64,000 bases of DNA from Sphingomonadales bacterium EhC05 (GTDB lineage: Bacteria > Pseudomonadota > Alphaproteobacteria > Sphingomonadales > Sphingomonadaceae). Made by a program: the position numbers and the translations under genes. Under the pieces are notes generated by a model. The model worked only from the letters and a program-made list of their open reading frames with translations. It did not search any database and had not been told where the DNA came from. This document shows, piece by piece, positions 44,503 through 54,576 of this stretch. The stretch spans positions 310,001 through 374,000 of the forward strand of contig LXYP01000045.1 of the NCBI GenBank assembly GCA_001650955.1, in the 5' to 3' direction. Position 1 is the first letter of the stretch. Every line of letters begins with the position of its first letter.

Positions 44503-45975
44503 ATGTCGGCGCAGCAAATTTTGGTCATTGATGAAGGCACCACCTCGACCCGAGCCATGCTCTTTGGCATTGATGGCAAGCTCCACGGGTCGCAGCAGGA
44601 AGAGTTGACCCAATATTATCCGGCGCCAGGACTGGTCGAGCATGATGCCGCCGAAATATGGCAAAAAACCCTTCGATGCTGTGAGAAAATGGTCGAAAAG
44701 GCCGGTGGAGCCGACAAGATAGCCGCGATTGGCATCACCAATCAGCGCGAGACCGTCGTGGCGTGGGACAAACGCACCGGAGAGCCGCTGAGCAAGGCGA
44801 TCGTCTGGCAAGACCGGCGCACGGCGGAAAAATGCGATGCGCTAAAGGCTGATGGTCACGAACCGATGATCCAGAGCAAGACCGGATTGTTGCTCGACCC
44901 CTATTTCTCGGGAAGCAAGATCGGATGGATGCTTGAAAATTGGCCCGGCGTGAAAGCGGCTGGCGATAATCTCGCATTCGGGACTATCGAATCCTATCTC
45001 ATCTGCCGGCTGACCGGCGGACAGCATGTTACCGATGCAAGCAATGCCAGCAGAACCATGCTGATGACATTGACAGGCGAAGATTGGGACGATGAGCTGC
45101 TGGCCTTATTCGATATTCCCAAAGCCGCCCTGGCCCAGATCGTCGATTGTGCGGGTCATCTCGGCAGCACCTCTGCCGATTTGTTCGGCAGTGCTATTCC
45201 GATATGTGGTTCTGCCGGTGACCAGCAGGCTGCGACAATTGGCCAGGCCTGTCTTGAGATCGGACAGACCAAGGCAACTTTTGGTACCGGCGCATTCATC
45301 CTGACCAACAGCGGTCAAGTCGCGCCGAATTCCGAACATCGTCTGCTGTCGACCGTGCTCTGTCAGTTGCAGGGGCAGCGGACATATGCGCTGGAAGGTT
45401 CGGTATTTGTCGCCGGCAGCCTCATGCAATGGCTGCGGGACGATATTGGTCTTTTGAAATTTGCCGGCGAAAGTGAAGAATTGGCCCGCTCGGTTAGCCA
45501 TAATGGCGGCGTCTATCTGGTCCCTGCCCTGTCCGGACTCGGCGCACCGCATTGGCGTGCTGATGCTTCGGCGACCATTTCCGGGCTGAGCTTCTCGGCA
45601 ACCAAGGCCCATATCGTTCGCGCAGCACTTGAGGCGATGGCCCACCAATGCCACGATCTCAAAACAGCCTTTTCCGGAGACGGCGTGGACTGGCGCAGCC
45701 TGCGCATTGATGGCGGCATGGTTGCCAATGACTGGATGGTTCAGGATCTGGCCGATATTCTCGACATTCCCGTCGAGCGTCCGGAATTTTTCGAAACCAC
45801 AGCCCTGGGTGCTGCCATGCTCGCCGCGGTTGGCGCGGGGATTTATGACACATTGGCAGACGCATCCGCGATGATTTCGGGTTTCGACTCCTATCAGCCG
45901 ATGTTGGAAAGCACGGTTAGAGATGAAAGATTGGCAGGCTGGCGAAAAGCCGTTTCTGGCGTCCTGAAAAACTGA
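44503..45975 (+). CDS. glpK: Glycerol kinase
   Basis: GlpK phosphorylates glycerol to glycerol-3-phosphate. The 490-residue protein has the FGGY-kinase N-terminus ILVIDEGTTSTRAMLF and substrate region ITNQRETVVAWDK. The second nucleotide loop is GSAGDQQAATIGQACLE, followed by KATFGTGAFILTN, and the FGGY C-terminal signature is LRIDGGMVANDWMVQDLADIL. The ATG follows AAGGAGCAGG. With glpD it forms a minimal glycerol pathway. Confidence 0.96.
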   Translation: MSAQQILVIDEGTTSTRAMLFGIDGKLHGSQQEELTQYYPAPGLVEHDAAEIWQKTLRCCEKMVEKAGGADKIAAIGITNQRETVVAWDKRTGEPLSKAIVWQDRRTAEKCDALKADGHEPMIQSKTGLLLDPYFSGSKIGWMLENWPGVKAAGDNLAFGTIESYLICRLTGGQHVTDASNASRTMLMTLTGEDWDDELLALFDIPKAALAQIVDCAGHLGSTSADLFGSAIPICGSAGDQQAATIGQACLEIGQTKATFGTGAFILTNSGQVAPNSEHRLLSTVLCQLQGQRTYALEGSVFVAGSLMQWLRDDIGLLKFAGESEELARSVSHNGGVYLVPALSGLGAPHWRADASATISGLSFSATKAHIVRAALEAMAHQCHDLKTAFSGDGVDWRSLRIDGGMVANDWMVQDLADILDIPVERPEFFETTALGAAMLAAVGAGIYDTLADASAMISGFDSYQPMLESTVRDERLAGWRKAVSGVLKN

Positions 45976-45984
45976 CATCTCACA

Positions 45985-46016
45985 AAAAAGCCCGCCTCCG
46001 AAGGGGCGGGCTTTTT
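45985..46016. terminator. Bidirectional intrinsic terminator between glpK and petC
   Basis: AAAAAGCCCGCC (45985-45996) pairs exactly with GGCGGGCTTTTT (46005-46016). The stem is GC-rich and is flanked by A and T runs on both sides, so it can stop glpK transcripts from the left and petC transcripts from the right. Confidence 0.92.
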
Positions 46017-46041
46017 GTTAGCCGGTTGAAACCAAATTCAA

Positions 46042-46896
46042 TCAGGCTTCTTTTTTCTTCTTTTCCGCTTTCACATCAGCCCAGATCGTCCGGAAGGACA
46101 GATAGGCCAAGATCGTGGCAATCAACAGGAAGCCGATTACGGCCCAACCCAGTTGATGGCGCTCTTCCAATTTCGGTTCCGCCGACCAGATCAAGAAAGC
46201 CGATACGTCCATCGCCATCTGATCAACCGTCGCTGCGGTTCCATCGGAATAGCTTACCATATCGTCTCCAGCGATTGGCGATGCCATCGCCAGATTCAGG
46301 TTCGGGAAATAGGGATTATAATGCAATCCCGGTCCCGGACGCGACGATTCCGGCAATTCAGCAGGAGGGTCCTGATATCCGGTCAGCAACGAGTAGATAT
46401 AGGGTGCGCCACCATGACGGGCCTTGGTGATCAAGGACAGGTCAGGAGGAATTGCGTTGTTATTCGCTGCACCAGCAGCAACATCATTGGCAAAAGGCTT
46501 GGGAAATTTGTCAGCGGCCAAAGACGGACGCGAACTCATCTCACCTGTTGCGGGATCGATGTCCGGCGTTGGGATCGGCCAATTGGCTGCAATAGCCTTC
46601 ACTTCATCTTCATTATAGCCAAGCTCTTCCAAATTCCGGAAAGCGACCAAACGCAGCGAGTGACACGCGGCACAGACTTCCTTGTATACCTGAAAACCGC
46701 GCTGCAATTGTTGGCGATCAAATTTACCCAGCGGGCCATCACTCTTGAAGGAAGCCTCTTTGGGCTCCAGATGGAACTGATATTCTACAGCCTTGACCGG
46801 CGGGTTTGTAACATACTCGTTCGCCCCCAATACGAAGGTGACCAGCATCCAGCCTGTGAAAAACAGGCCAATCAACATTCCAAAAATTCTTACCAT
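46042..46896 (-). CDS. petC: Cytochrome c1 of the bc1 complex
   Basis: This 284-residue haem protein passes electrons from the Rieske centre to cytochrome c. A N-terminal hydrophobic segment (about 5-25) serves as signal or anchor. The haem motif is CAACHSLRLVAFRN (CxxCH), and the axial methionine is in NLAMASPIAGDDMVSY. A C-terminal membrane helix (GWAVIGFLLIATILAYLSF) anchors it. It is the last gene of petABC, ahead of the terminator. Confidence 0.95.
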   Translation of the reverse strand: MVRIFGMLIGLFFTGWMLVTFVLGANEYVTNPPVKAVEYQFHLEPKEASFKSDGPLGKFDRQQLQRGFQVYKEVCAACHSLRLVAFRNLEELGYNEDEVKAIAANWPIPTPDIDPATGEMSSRPSLAADKFPKPFANDVAAGAANNNAIPPDLSLITKARHGGAPYIYSLLTGYQDPPAELPESSRPGPGLHYNPYFPNLNLAMASPIAGDDMVSYSDGTAATVDQMAMDVSAFLIWSAEPKLEERHQLGWAVIGFLLIATILAYLSFRTIWADVKAEKKKKEA

Positions 46897-46915
46897 TGCG
46901 TCAGATCCCTAATGC

Positions 46916-48187
46916 TTAACTGGCTTGTTCAAGTGGTTTGCCGGTCACCGCTTCGGTGATACTGTTCGGCAATGGCTCCGGTTTTTCGAAACTGGAAAGT
47001 AGCGGCAGAATGATCAAGAAATGCGCGAAATAATATGCCGTCGCAATCTGGCTCATCATCACGAATGGCTCTTCAGCATGCGCCCCGCCGCAATAGCCCA
47101 GCACCGCGATGCATGGGATCAAACCGAACCAGAAAAACTTCTTGAACAGAGGACGATAGCCGCCGGACCGCACAGGAGATTTGTCGAGCCAAGGCAAGAA
47201 GAACCAGACCAGGATCGCGGAGAACATCGCCAATACCCCGAGCAGTTTCGCGGGAATGAACAAGAAGTCTACCGTGAAGGCGCGGAGGATCGCATACCAG
47301 GGCCAGAAATACCATTCGGGAACGATATTTGCAGGCGTCGACAAGGGATTGGCCGGTATATAATTTTCTGCATGGCCGAGGAAATTCGGCATGAAGAACA
47401 GCATGATGGAGAAGAATATCAATGCCAGACCCAGCGTCCATCCGTCTTTTGCAGTATAATAGGGATGGAATGGAACCGTATCCTGCGGTCCCTTTACATC
47501 GACCCCGGTCGGATTGTTCGAACCAGGAATGTGCAAAGCCCAAATGTGCAGAATGATCACGCCAACAATCATGAATGGCAGTAGATAATGGAGTGAGAAA
47601 AAGCGGTTGAGCGCTGCATTATCAGGCGCAAAACCACCCAGCAGAAGCTCTTGAATAGGTGTACCAACCAGAGGGATTGCCTCAAACAGACCGGTAATGA
47701 CCTTTGCACCCCAGAAACTCATCTGCCCCCAGGGAAGAACATAGCCCATGAAAGCAGTTGCCATCGCCAAGAGATAAATGACCACACCAAGCAGCCAGAT
47801 CATCTCGCGCGGTGCCTTATAGGAGCCGTAATAGAGGCCGCGTCCGATATGGAGATAGATCGCCATGAAGAAGAAACTTGCGCCATTCGCATGGGCATAG
47901 CGGAACATCCAGCCGCTGTTCACGTCGCGCATGATATGCTCGACGGAATCAAAAGCAATATCGGCATTGGCCGCATAATGCATCGCCAGGATGATCCCGG
48001 TTACGATCTGCACAACCAGAAAAATTCCGGCCAGTGAACCGAAATTCCACATATAGTTCAGGTTGCGTGGTGCCGGGTAGCCCGCGCCAAGACTGTTATA
48101 AACGAAGCGCGGCAACGGCAGCTTCTCGTCCATCCACTGACCAAATTCAGTGGAAGGTGTATAATGTTTTGCCCAAGGAAAGCTCAT
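46916..48187 (-). CDS. petB: Cytochrome b of the bc1 complex
   Basis: This 423-residue membrane protein binds two b haems and forms the quinone sites. Characteristic sequences are [50 protein letters not shown] (haem histidines), [17 protein letters not shown] (Qo site) and [15 protein letters not shown] (PEWY loop). About eight membrane helices are followed by a C-terminal extension common in alphaproteobacteria. It lies 14 bp after petA. Confidence 0.96.
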   Translation of the reverse strand: MSFPWAKHYTPSTEFGQWMDEKLPLPRFVYNSLGAGYPAPRNLNYMWNFGSLAGIFLVVQIVTGIILAMHYAANADIAFDSVEHIMRDVNSGWMFRYAHANGASFFFMAIYLHIGRGLYYGSYKAPREMIWLLGVVIYLLAMATAFMGYVLPWGQMSFWGAKVITGLFEAIPLVGTPIQELLLGGFAPDNAALNRFFSLHYLLPFMIVGVIILHIWALHIPGSNNPTGVDVKGPQDTVPFHPYYTAKDGWTLGLALIFFSIMLFFMPNFLGHAENYIPANPLSTPANIVPEWYFWPWYAILRAFTVDFLFIPAKLLGVLAMFSAILVWFFLPWLDKSPVRSGGYRPLFKKFFWFGLIPCIAVLGYCGGAHAEEPFVMMSQIATAYYFAHFLIILPLLSSFEKPEPLPNSITEAVTGKPLEQAS

Positions 48188-48201
48188 CGTTATTCTGTCC
48201 T

Positions 48202-48765
48202 TTAGCCGATTTTCACGACGGTATCTGAGAGGAATTCATGTTCTGGAACGACCAGATTGGTCGGTGCCGGACCTTTGCGAATACGCGCGGCGGTATCATA
48301 GTGCGAGCCATGGCATGGGCAGAAATAGCCGCCATATTCGCCTTTGACTTCACCTTGAGCCGCTCCAAGTGGAACACAACCCAGATGGGTACAAACCCCC
48401 AAGGTGATCAGCCAATTTTCTTTTCCGGCCGTCGTCCTGTCTGCCAAAGTTTCTGGATCGCGAAGCTCATCCAGACTCACGGCATTTGCTTCCGCAATTT
48501 CAGGTGCCGTCAGATTGCGAATGAAAATCGGCTGCTTGCGCCAACTGGTCTTGATCGACTGCCCTTCTTCGATCGCCGAAATATCAACTTCGATCGATGC
48601 CAGCGCGAGCACGTCGGCGCTTGGGTTCATCTGGTTGACCAGAGGAAATACGGTTGCAACCGCTCCCGCACCGGCAAAACTCACCGCCGCAATATTGATA
48701 AAATCGCGACGCCGAACGCCACCTTCTTCTGAGACTGCCGATTCAGCTGTTTCAACCGTTGCCAT
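48202..48765 (-). CDS. petA: Rieske iron-sulfur subunit of the bc1 complex
   Basis: The 187-residue protein has a twin-arginine-like anchor ([23 protein letters not shown]). The [2Fe-2S] ligands are in [10 protein letters not shown] and CPCHGSHYD. It shuttles electrons from quinol to cytochrome c1. The start at 48765 (MATVETAES) follows AAGG at suitable spacing; a longer frame to 48960 runs into the divergent trmL and was rejected. It heads the petABC operon. Confidence 0.95.
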   Translation of the reverse strand: MATVETAESAVSEEGGVRRRDFINIAAVSFAGAGAVATVFPLVNQMNPSADVLALASIEVDISAIEEGQSIKTSWRKQPIFIRNLTAPEIAEANAVSLDELRDPETLADRTTAGKENWLITLGVCTHLGCVPLGAAQGEVKGEYGGYFCPCHGSHYDTAARIRKGPAPTNLVVPEHEFLSDTVVKIG

Positions 48766-48939
48766 GCAAACAAACCTTATTAATTGGTATGACCCCTGTC
48801 TGCCCGAACGTCCGTAACTGCTCAACAGCAGATTAGACAGGCAGCGAATTGCGCGCCTGATAGCCGCCCAATGAGGGGTTTGCCAACAGGGAATTTTCGA
48901 TTGACCGAACATATTCTGATAGCCCATGTACTCCAGCCC

Positions 48940-49398
48940 ATGAGAGTAGCACTTTATCAACCCGACATTGCTGGAAATTTAGGAACAATATTAAGGACTT
49001 GCGCTTGTTTACAAGTCTCAGTCGACATCATAGAACCATGTGGTTTTCCATTTAGCGATCGCAGTCTCAAACGCGCCGGCATGGATTATTTTGATCATGT
49101 CCAATATACTCGGCATCCTGACTGGGATGCATTTGATGCATCCCTCGATTCTCGTCCGGCCAGAATTATTCTCTTTTCGAGCAAGGCTGAAACGGCTTTC
49201 CACGAATTTGAATATCAAAAAGATGATGTTTTGCTGTTCGGTTCAGAGAGCACAGGCGTGCCACAGAATATACATGATCGAGCGGATGAACGGGTCACAA
49301 TCAAAATGACAACCGGGATGCGTAGCTTGAATCTGGCGGTCTCTGCTGGCATGGCATTAGGCGAAGCTTTGAAACAGACAGGACAATTTCCGGAATGA
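48940..49398 (+). CDS. trmL: tRNA (cytidine(34)-2'-O)-methyltransferase, TrmL-like
   Basis: This 152-residue SPOUT (trefoil-knot) enzyme uses SAM to methylate the 2'-OH of the wobble base in certain tRNA-Leu. Motifs are LYQPDIAGNLGTILRTCACL, LLFGSESTGVPQNIHD and RSLNLAVSAGMALGEAL. The start at 48940 (MRVALYQPD) matches the family. It is divergent from petA and overlaps hemF by 4 bp. Confidence 0.9.
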   Translation: MRVALYQPDIAGNLGTILRTCACLQVSVDIIEPCGFPFSDRSLKRAGMDYFDHVQYTRHPDWDAFDASLDSRPARIILFSSKAETAFHEFEYQKDDVLLFGSESTGVPQNIHDRADERVTIKMTTGMRSLNLAVSAGMALGEALKQTGQFPE

Positions 49399-50252
49399 CG
49401 AAACAGCTTGATGACCAGCAGCTTACCGCGCAAAAATGGTTCAAGGAATTGCGCGATCAGATCTGTGCAGAATTTGAAGCGATTGAACAGGAAGCCGGCA
49501 GCGACGCCAAATTCAACTACACGCCTTGGGATCGTCTGAATCATGATGACACGCATGGTGGCGGTGGCACCCAAGGGGTGATGAAGGGCAAAGTCTTTGA
49601 AAAGGTTGGAGTCAATATCTCTACCGTCGATGGGACCTTCAGCGAAGAATTTTCCAAACAGATCAATGGTGCCGCCGACGATCCCCGTTTTTTTGCAACC
49701 GGAGTCAGCCTCGTCGCCCATATGGCCAATCCGCATGTGCCCAACGTTCATATGAATACGCGGTTCCTGTGCACCACCAAACGTTGGTTTGGTGGCGGTG
49801 CAGATCTTAATCCAGCCATCCCCGTAGAAGAAGATACGGACGCGTTTCACGCACGATTGCGTTCAGCCTGTGCGGCGCATAATCCCGAATATTATCCGAG
49901 GTTCAAAAAATGGGCGGATGACTATTTCTATATCCCCCACCGCAAGGTTCACCGGGGCGTTGGAGGAATTTTCTACGATCATCTCGAACTGGAAAAAGAG
50001 CCGGATTTTGATCGGCATTTTGCATTTACCCAGGATGTCGGCCGGGCGTTTTTGGACATTTTCCCGAAGCTCGTTCGCAATCGCATGCATGCCGACTGGA
50101 CTGCTGAAGACAAGCATCAGCAACTGGTCTGGCGGGGGCGCTATGCAGAATTCAACCTGGTTTATGATCGCGGCACGACATTCGGTCTCAAAACCGGTGG
50201 CAACGTCGATGCGATATTGATGAGTCTGCCACCCGAAGCCAAATGGGATTAG
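49395..50252 (+). CDS. hemF: Oxygen-dependent coproporphyrinogen III oxidase
   Basis: HemF converts coproporphyrinogen III to protoporphyrinogen IX with O2. The 285-residue protein matches the family along its length: GGGGTQGVMKGKVFEKVGVNIS, HMNTRFLCTTKRWFGGGADLNPAI and YNLVYDRGT-type sequence (EFNLVYDRGTTFGLKTGGNVDAILMSLPP). Its ATG overlaps the trmL stop (ATGA). An aerobic lifestyle is implied. Confidence 0.95.
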   Translation: MTKQLDDQQLTAQKWFKELRDQICAEFEAIEQEAGSDAKFNYTPWDRLNHDDTHGGGGTQGVMKGKVFEKVGVNISTVDGTFSEEFSKQINGAADDPRFFATGVSLVAHMANPHVPNVHMNTRFLCTTKRWFGGGADLNPAIPVEEDTDAFHARLRSACAAHNPEYYPRFKKWADDYFYIPHRKVHRGVGGIFYDHLELEKEPDFDRHFAFTQDVGRAFLDIFPKLVRNRMHADWTAEDKHQQLVWRGRYAEFNLVYDRGTTFGLKTGGNVDAILMSLPPEAKWD

Positions 50253-50262
50253 TCTGGATCAG

Positions 50263-50841
50263 ATGACTTTAACCAATGTTCCCAAGGGCCATGTTGCAAC
50301 CATAGTGACTCATTTGGAGATGCTTGAAGCGCCGATCCTTGCAGAGACAGAATCAAGCCTTTCGATGATATATTGGCCGAATCCGGATGTTGACCAATAT
50401 CTCGCGCTATTCCGCAAGGTCGGAGAGCCTTGGCTCTGGATATCTCGATTATTGATGAATCGGAATGAGTTGGAAGCGATTCTAAGGCAGCCGACAACGG
50501 AAATATCGCTCATCCGCAAGGGCGAGCATATCGTTGGCTTCGCCGAACTGGATTTTCGAGAAACTGGTCAATGTGAAATCGCCTTTTTCGGGCTTGTCCC
50601 GGACATGAACGGCAAAGGCCATGGCGACTGGATGATGAGTCAGGTGTTGAAGAAAGCCTGGCGCGATGGAATCGACAGGGTGTGGTTGCATACATGTACG
50701 CAAGACTCGCCGCGCGCGCTGCCATTCTACCAAAGAACCGGTTTCAGAATTTTCGGTCAGGAAATCGGGACAATGGAAGACCCGCGGCTAGCTGGCCTAT
50801 TTCCAGAAACGGCGGGCCCTCACGTCCCGCTGCTCAGCTAA
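50263..50841 (+). CDS. GNAT-family N-acetyltransferase
   Basis: The 192-residue protein has a GNAT fold. The acetyl-CoA-binding region is EIAFFGLVPDMNGKGHGDWMMSQVL (motif A, a variant of the Q/RxxGxG/A pattern), and DSPRALPFYQRTGFRIFGQE gives the last strand-helix pair. The acetylated substrate is not predictable. It follows hemF by 10 bp and converges on a membrane protein gene with an 8-bp overlap of stops. Confidence 0.82.
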   Translation: MTLTNVPKGHVATIVTHLEMLEAPILAETESSLSMIYWPNPDVDQYLALFRKVGEPWLWISRLLMNRNELEAILRQPTTEISLIRKGEHIVGFAELDFRETGQCEIAFFGLVPDMNGKGHGDWMMSQVLKKAWRDGIDRVWLHTCTQDSPRALPFYQRTGFRIFGQEIGTMEDPRLAGLFPETAGPHVPLLS

Positions 50842-51586
50842 AAATTTCTTCTACATTCTGCTTTTTGCCGGTTAACTCAATGTAGATTGAGACGGTGACC
50901 GTGGTTAGAAGAATCTGGAAGATCGTACCCGTGAGCGCGGCGACCAGACTTCCGATCAACGGCCACCCTGCCCCACTTGTCGCGAGGCCGGTAACCACGC
51001 CGGTTACAGCCTGTAATACCCCGATAGTGACAATCCCAACGACATATATGATGAGCAGAAACATCATGATTGAGAAACCATTGCCTTTGGTGGCAGCCCA
51101 ACTGTTCTTGAGAATCTCCAATGGATTGCGCTCTGGCGTGTCCGCGACAAATACCGGAACCAGAATGAGCCGGCAGAAGATATAAAAACCGGGGATGATG
51201 AACAGCATCAATCCTCCGAAAAATGCGAATCCCGCCAACAGGTTTACGATGATGAAAACCACAAACGCTTTGAAAGTCCGGCGCAAATTCTCAGCCACAG
51301 TGAAATTATCCGAGGGTGTCAGAGCAAAGCAAATCGCGAGAACACCAAAGCTGATGAACAGGTTGGAGGTCACGATCGCGATTAGATTCTCACTAAAATA
51401 GGCCGAGTAGACCGCCATCATGGCGTCCAAGTCCTCATTTCCGTTCAAGAGCGGCTCGCCGACAAATTGCGCCATCAGAAGCGTGGGCAGAAAAACGAAT
51501 ACGCCCGCAATTGCCACTATAGCCTCTTTATGGGCGCCAAAGAGCGCCATCGCGCCGTTCCAGCATTGCATGTAATTGAGTTTCAT
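50834..51586 (-). CDS. Multi-pass membrane protein of unknown function
   Basis: This 250-residue protein has about six hydrophobic segments, including [36 protein letters not shown] and [38 protein letters not shown]-type sequence ([20 protein letters not shown]) between them resembles membrane domains found next to glycerophosphodiester phosphodiesterases and in YckC-like proteins. The function is unknown. It is transcribed convergently with the acetyltransferase gene and divergently from lipB. Confidence 0.65.
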   Translation of the reverse strand: MKLNYMQCWNGAMALFGAHKEAIVAIAGVFVFLPTLLMAQFVGEPLLNGNEDLDAMMAVYSAYFSENLIAIVTSNLFISFGVLAICFALTPSDNFTVAENLRRTFKAFVVFIIVNLLAGFAFFGGLMLFIIPGFYIFCRLILVPVFVADTPERNPLEILKNSWAATKGNGFSIMMFLLIIYVVGIVTIGVLQAVTGVVTGLATSGAGWPLIGSLVAALTGTIFQILLTTVTVSIYIELTGKKQNVEEIFS

Positions 51587-51615
51587 TAATCCAATCCCCG
51601 GATACGCTTTTCGTC

Positions 51616-52305
51616 ATGACGCCCCTTGCCACCGCAGCATCAAGAGTGCACGAAATTTCTATGAATCTACTAAACGATATCGAATGGCGCGTTTCGACTC
51701 AACAAATTGCCTATCCAGAAGCGCTTGCTGAGATGGAAAGTCGCAATGCGGCCGTGCAGGCTGGCGAACAGAAGGAATTGATCTGGCTGTTGGAGCACCC
51801 ACCGCTTTACACAGCAGGGACCAGCTCTGATCCGACCGAATTGCTGAGCCAGGAATTTCCTGTCTTCGAAACCGGGAGAGGCGGCCGTCATACCTATCAC
51901 GGGCCAGGGCAGCGGGTTGGCTATGTCATTTTGAATCTGAAAAAACGGAAATCCGATGTTCGGGGGTTTGTTCACGCGGTTGAGGCCTGGGTCATCGCGG
52001 CACTGGCCGAATGCCGCATCACGGCGCGCGCGGTTGATGGCCGAGTCGGTATCTGGTGTGATACGCCCGACGGACAGGAAGCCAAAATTGGTGCCATCGG
52101 GATCAGGATCCGCAAATGGGTCACAATGCATGGCTTCTCTGTGAATATCGATCCTGATCTGAGCCATTTTGCGGGAATCATCCCATGCGGGATCAGCGAG
52201 TATCCCGTGACCAGCATGAAACAACTGGGTATCGCAATAAAGCTTCAGGAGTTTGATGAAGCTTTGTATAAAACGGCTGACGCATTCCTCTCTGCAATTG
52301 ATTAA
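51616..52305 (+). CDS. lipB: Lipoyl(octanoyl) transferase
   Basis: LipB moves octanoyl groups from acyl carrier protein to the lipoyl domains of E2 and H proteins. Motifs include [55 protein letters not shown] (acyl-lysine) and [13 protein letters not shown] (catalytic cysteine). The start at 51616 gives 229 residues; an ATG at 51661 (MNLLNDIEW) is nearer to the usual family start and equally possible. It works with lipA at 27.9 kb. Confidence 0.94.
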   Translation: MTPLATAASRVHEISMNLLNDIEWRVSTQQIAYPEALAEMESRNAAVQAGEQKELIWLLEHPPLYTAGTSSDPTELLSQEFPVFETGRGGRHTYHGPGQRVGYVILNLKKRKSDVRGFVHAVEAWVIAALAECRITARAVDGRVGIWCDTPDGQEAKIGAIGIRIRKWVTMHGFSVNIDPDLSHFAGIIPCGISEYPVTSMKQLGIAIKLQEFDEALYKTADAFLSAID

Positions 52306-52352
52306 GGTCGGCCAAGGACTATGCTGGCACAATCGGATAAAGAGGAAAAACT

Positions 52353-52604
52353 ATGACCAAGATGACAAATATATCCGCTTTGGCAGCGTTCGCGCTTTTG
52401 ACTTCCGCCTGTTCGGGAGAGGGTGCGCCAGATGCCGATGACGTGACAGAAACGCAGATGGATGATGTCGAGGTTATCGATGGTACGATCAGCGACGATA
52501 TGGTCGATGTCGATGCACAGCCCAATGCGGATGTGACCGGGGAATCGGAAAGCTCCAGCGATGCAAGCGATGACGCAGCAGCCGAAGAAGCAGCGACAGA
52601 ATAG
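52353..52604 (+). CDS. Small acidic lipoprotein
   Basis: The 83-residue protein has a signal peptide with a weak lipobox (FALLTSACSG, cysteine at residue 20). The mature part is strongly acidic (D, E, S and A) with no predicted fold. It is similar in size and style to the lipoprotein at 38508-38756 but not evidently homologous. It starts 47 bp after lipB. No family was recognised. Confidence 0.6.
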   Translation: MTKMTNISALAAFALLTSACSGEGAPDADDVTETQMDDVEVIDGTISDDMVDVDAQPNADVTGESESSSDASDDAAAEEAATE

Positions 52605-52628
52605 AATTGGATGACGGGTGGCTGGTTG

Positions 52629-53273
52629 CTAAGCCAGCCCTAGAATTTTGTGATTCTGCAGCGAAAGCCGCCATTTTGGATGGGCTTGCACAAACCGGAT
52701 CGCCGATTGCAGATTTTCTGCGCTTACAGCTGGATCATTGATCGCATCCATCGGTTGCAGGAGAAGATTGGCAAAGCCCCAATCTTCCATGGCCTGCCAT
52801 TGACTCCCCGCCTGCGGCCAAACCAGTTTGAGTTCATCGCCCGAAGATTGGATCGTTTCACTGCCCGCTTTGGGACTGATGCAAATCCAGTCTATCGAGC
52901 GGGGCACGGGCAGCGTTCCATTGCTTTCGATCGCGATATAGAAGCCTTGATCATGAAGGGCGCCGATCAGTGCGTCATCGACCTGCAACATCGGTTCGCC
53001 ACCCGTCAAAACGATGAAACGGGATTCCCTGTTGCCATCCCATTTGTCCGCCGCCGCGGCGGCCAATTCAGCCGCAGTTGCGAACCGTCCGCCGTCCTCG
53101 CCATCCATGCCGACGAAATCGGTATCGCAAAATTTGCAGATCGCAGTGCTGCGATCTTTCTCCAGACCCGACCATAGATTACAGCCTGCAAACCGCATGA
53201 ACACTGCCCTGCGGCCGGAATGGACGCCCTCGCCTTGCAGCGTCAGAAACAGCTCCTTGACCGCATAGCTCAT
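52629..53273 (-). CDS. queE: 7-carboxy-7-deazaguanine synthase
   Basis: QueE is a radical SAM enzyme that forms the deazapurine ring of queuosine precursors. The 214-residue protein has KELFLTLQGEGVHSGRRAVFMRF and a cluster motif of the CX14CX2C type: C31 in FAGCNLWSGL and the pair in CKFCDTDF. VLTGGEPMLQVD is the SAM-binding GGE motif. It overlaps queC by 4 bp and is in the same pathway. Confidence 0.92.
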   Translation of the reverse strand: MSYAVKELFLTLQGEGVHSGRRAVFMRFAGCNLWSGLEKDRSTAICKFCDTDFVGMDGEDGGRFATAAELAAAAADKWDGNRESRFIVLTGGEPMLQVDDALIGALHDQGFYIAIESNGTLPVPRSIDWICISPKAGSETIQSSGDELKLVWPQAGSQWQAMEDWGFANLLLQPMDAINDPAVSAENLQSAIRFVQAHPKWRLSLQNHKILGLA

Positions 53274-53956
53274 GACTGCGCGTAACGCGTAGGATCGGAA
53301 ATCCCGGCTTCCTCGAAACCTTTGCGCCGCAATCTGCAGCTATCGCAATATCCGCAGTGCAAGTCGCCTTCTGCCGGATCATAGCATGACCAGCTCAGTG
53401 CAGGATCGATGTCGAGCCGTTTTGCTTCCTTCGCGATATCCGCTTTTGTCATATATTGCAGTGGCGTATGGATGGAAAAGCCGCTGCCTTCATCTCCCGC
53501 CTTGGTCGCCAAATCCGCGATTCGTTCAAAAGCCTCGATAAATTCGGGGCGGCAATCTGGATAGCCGGAATAGTCCAGCGCATTGACGCCAATGAATATA
53601 TCGCGGGCATTGCGCGCTTCGGCAAAGCCCAGGGTCAGAGAAAGGAAAATCAAATTACGTGCGGGGACATAGGTCACCGGAATATCATCTCCGACTCCCG
53701 ATTTGGGCACCTCAATATCGTCGGTAAGCGCCGAACCGCCGAAACGGCTCAGATCGAGCGGCATGATGATATGTTCTTCAATATTCAGTGTCGCCGCAAT
53801 TTTGCGAGCGGATTCCAGCTCAATCTTGTGCCGCTGATTATAGTCGATGGTCAGCGCCGCAATCTTATAGCCTCGCTCGCGCGCCAACGCTGCGGAAACC
53901 ATGGAGTCCATACCGCCGGAAAGAAGTACGATTGCTGTTTTGATATCGTTCGCCAT
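53270..53956 (-). CDS. queC: 7-cyano-7-deazaguanine (preQ0) synthase
   Basis: QueC converts CDG to preQ0 with ATP and ammonia. The 228-residue protein begins with the PP-loop VLLSGGMDSMVSAAL. The zinc ligands are C-terminal in CYDPAEGDLHCGYCDSC (four cysteines). GVNALDYSGYPDCRPEFIEAF is also diagnostic. It precedes queE in the operon. No preQ1 riboswitch was recognised in the short upstream gap. Confidence 0.94.
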   Translation of the reverse strand: MANDIKTAIVLLSGGMDSMVSAALARERGYKIAALTIDYNQRHKIELESARKIAATLNIEEHIIMPLDLSRFGGSALTDDIEVPKSGVGDDIPVTYVPARNLIFLSLTLGFAEARNARDIFIGVNALDYSGYPDCRPEFIEAFERIADLATKAGDEGSGFSIHTPLQYMTKADIAKEAKRLDIDPALSWSCYDPAEGDLHCGYCDSCRLRRKGFEEAGISDPTRYAQS

Positions 53957-53972
53957 GGAGCGTCCCGCTAGT

Positions 53973-53990
53973 CACCTTGAACGCAAGGTG
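53973..53990. promoter_or_regulatory. Small hairpin upstream of queC
   Basis: CACCTTG (53973-53979) pairs with CAAGGTG (53984-53990) around a four-base loop, 16 bp before the queC start. It is too small for a preQ1 riboswitch and has no U-run. Function is unknown. Confidence 0.35.
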
Positions 53991-54013
53991 CAAGCTTTGA
54001 ACCCAAATTCGTT

Positions 54014-54421
54014 CTAACAATCGCCGGTGCGGCGACCTTCAGCGCTGAACGAAAAGGGAGAATTATCTGCAATGCCTTGCGAATGAATCTGGATCAAGCC
54101 ACTCGATTCGCGCCGGATTTCGGTCACGCCATGGCCGAGCTCGCCACATTTGTAGCTGACCCGCAAAACCGACGGGCTATTCTCGATGACATATTGTGAG
54201 CAACTCGCGCCGCTATGCTGAACCTGCAACAAAATCGCAGGATCGCCGAGGCAAAGTTGGCGACCTTCTTCCTGCGCTCCTCGTTCTTTCAATGACCAAT
54301 TGCCTTTTTGGAGTCCTTCAAGAACCTCGAAAGTCGGGGTTTGAGCAGGCGCTGAAACAGAGAGAGCAAAAAAGATACCCAGAGATGTGGCAATGGCTTT
54401 GATCATTGTCTTTGCAGGCAT
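54014..54421 (-). CDS. Exported small protein, DUF3617-like
   Basis: The 135-residue protein has a signal peptide (about 1-26, ending SAPAQTP). The mature part has four cysteines in QLCLGDP, GASCSQY, SYKCGEL and the final DC, with the spacing seen in small DUF3617-type periplasmic proteins. The ATG at 54421 follows AAAGGAG. Its role is unknown. Confidence 0.6.
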   Translation of the reverse strand: MPAKTMIKAIATSLGIFFALSVSAPAQTPTFEVLEGLQKGNWSLKERGAQEEGRQLCLGDPAILLQVQHSGASCSQYVIENSPSVLRVSYKCGELGHGVTEIRRESSGLIQIHSQGIADNSPFSFSAEGRRTGDC

Positions 54422-54576
54422 GTTGCACTCCTTTCAGTATTTTTACGTAGATCGGCCCGGATCACTCATTGTCCCGTCTACTCGCTATCTTCTCAATATG
54501 GCGACAATCGCGCGCAATCACGGTTTTCGATAGGACTTTTTCGACAAATCGGGGATGATCACCATCCCGGCGAGAA

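Noticed and set aside
53957-54013. preQ1 riboswitch before queC
   Set aside because: The gap is 57 bp and holds only a 7-bp hairpin, without the pseudoknot-forming A-rich tail.
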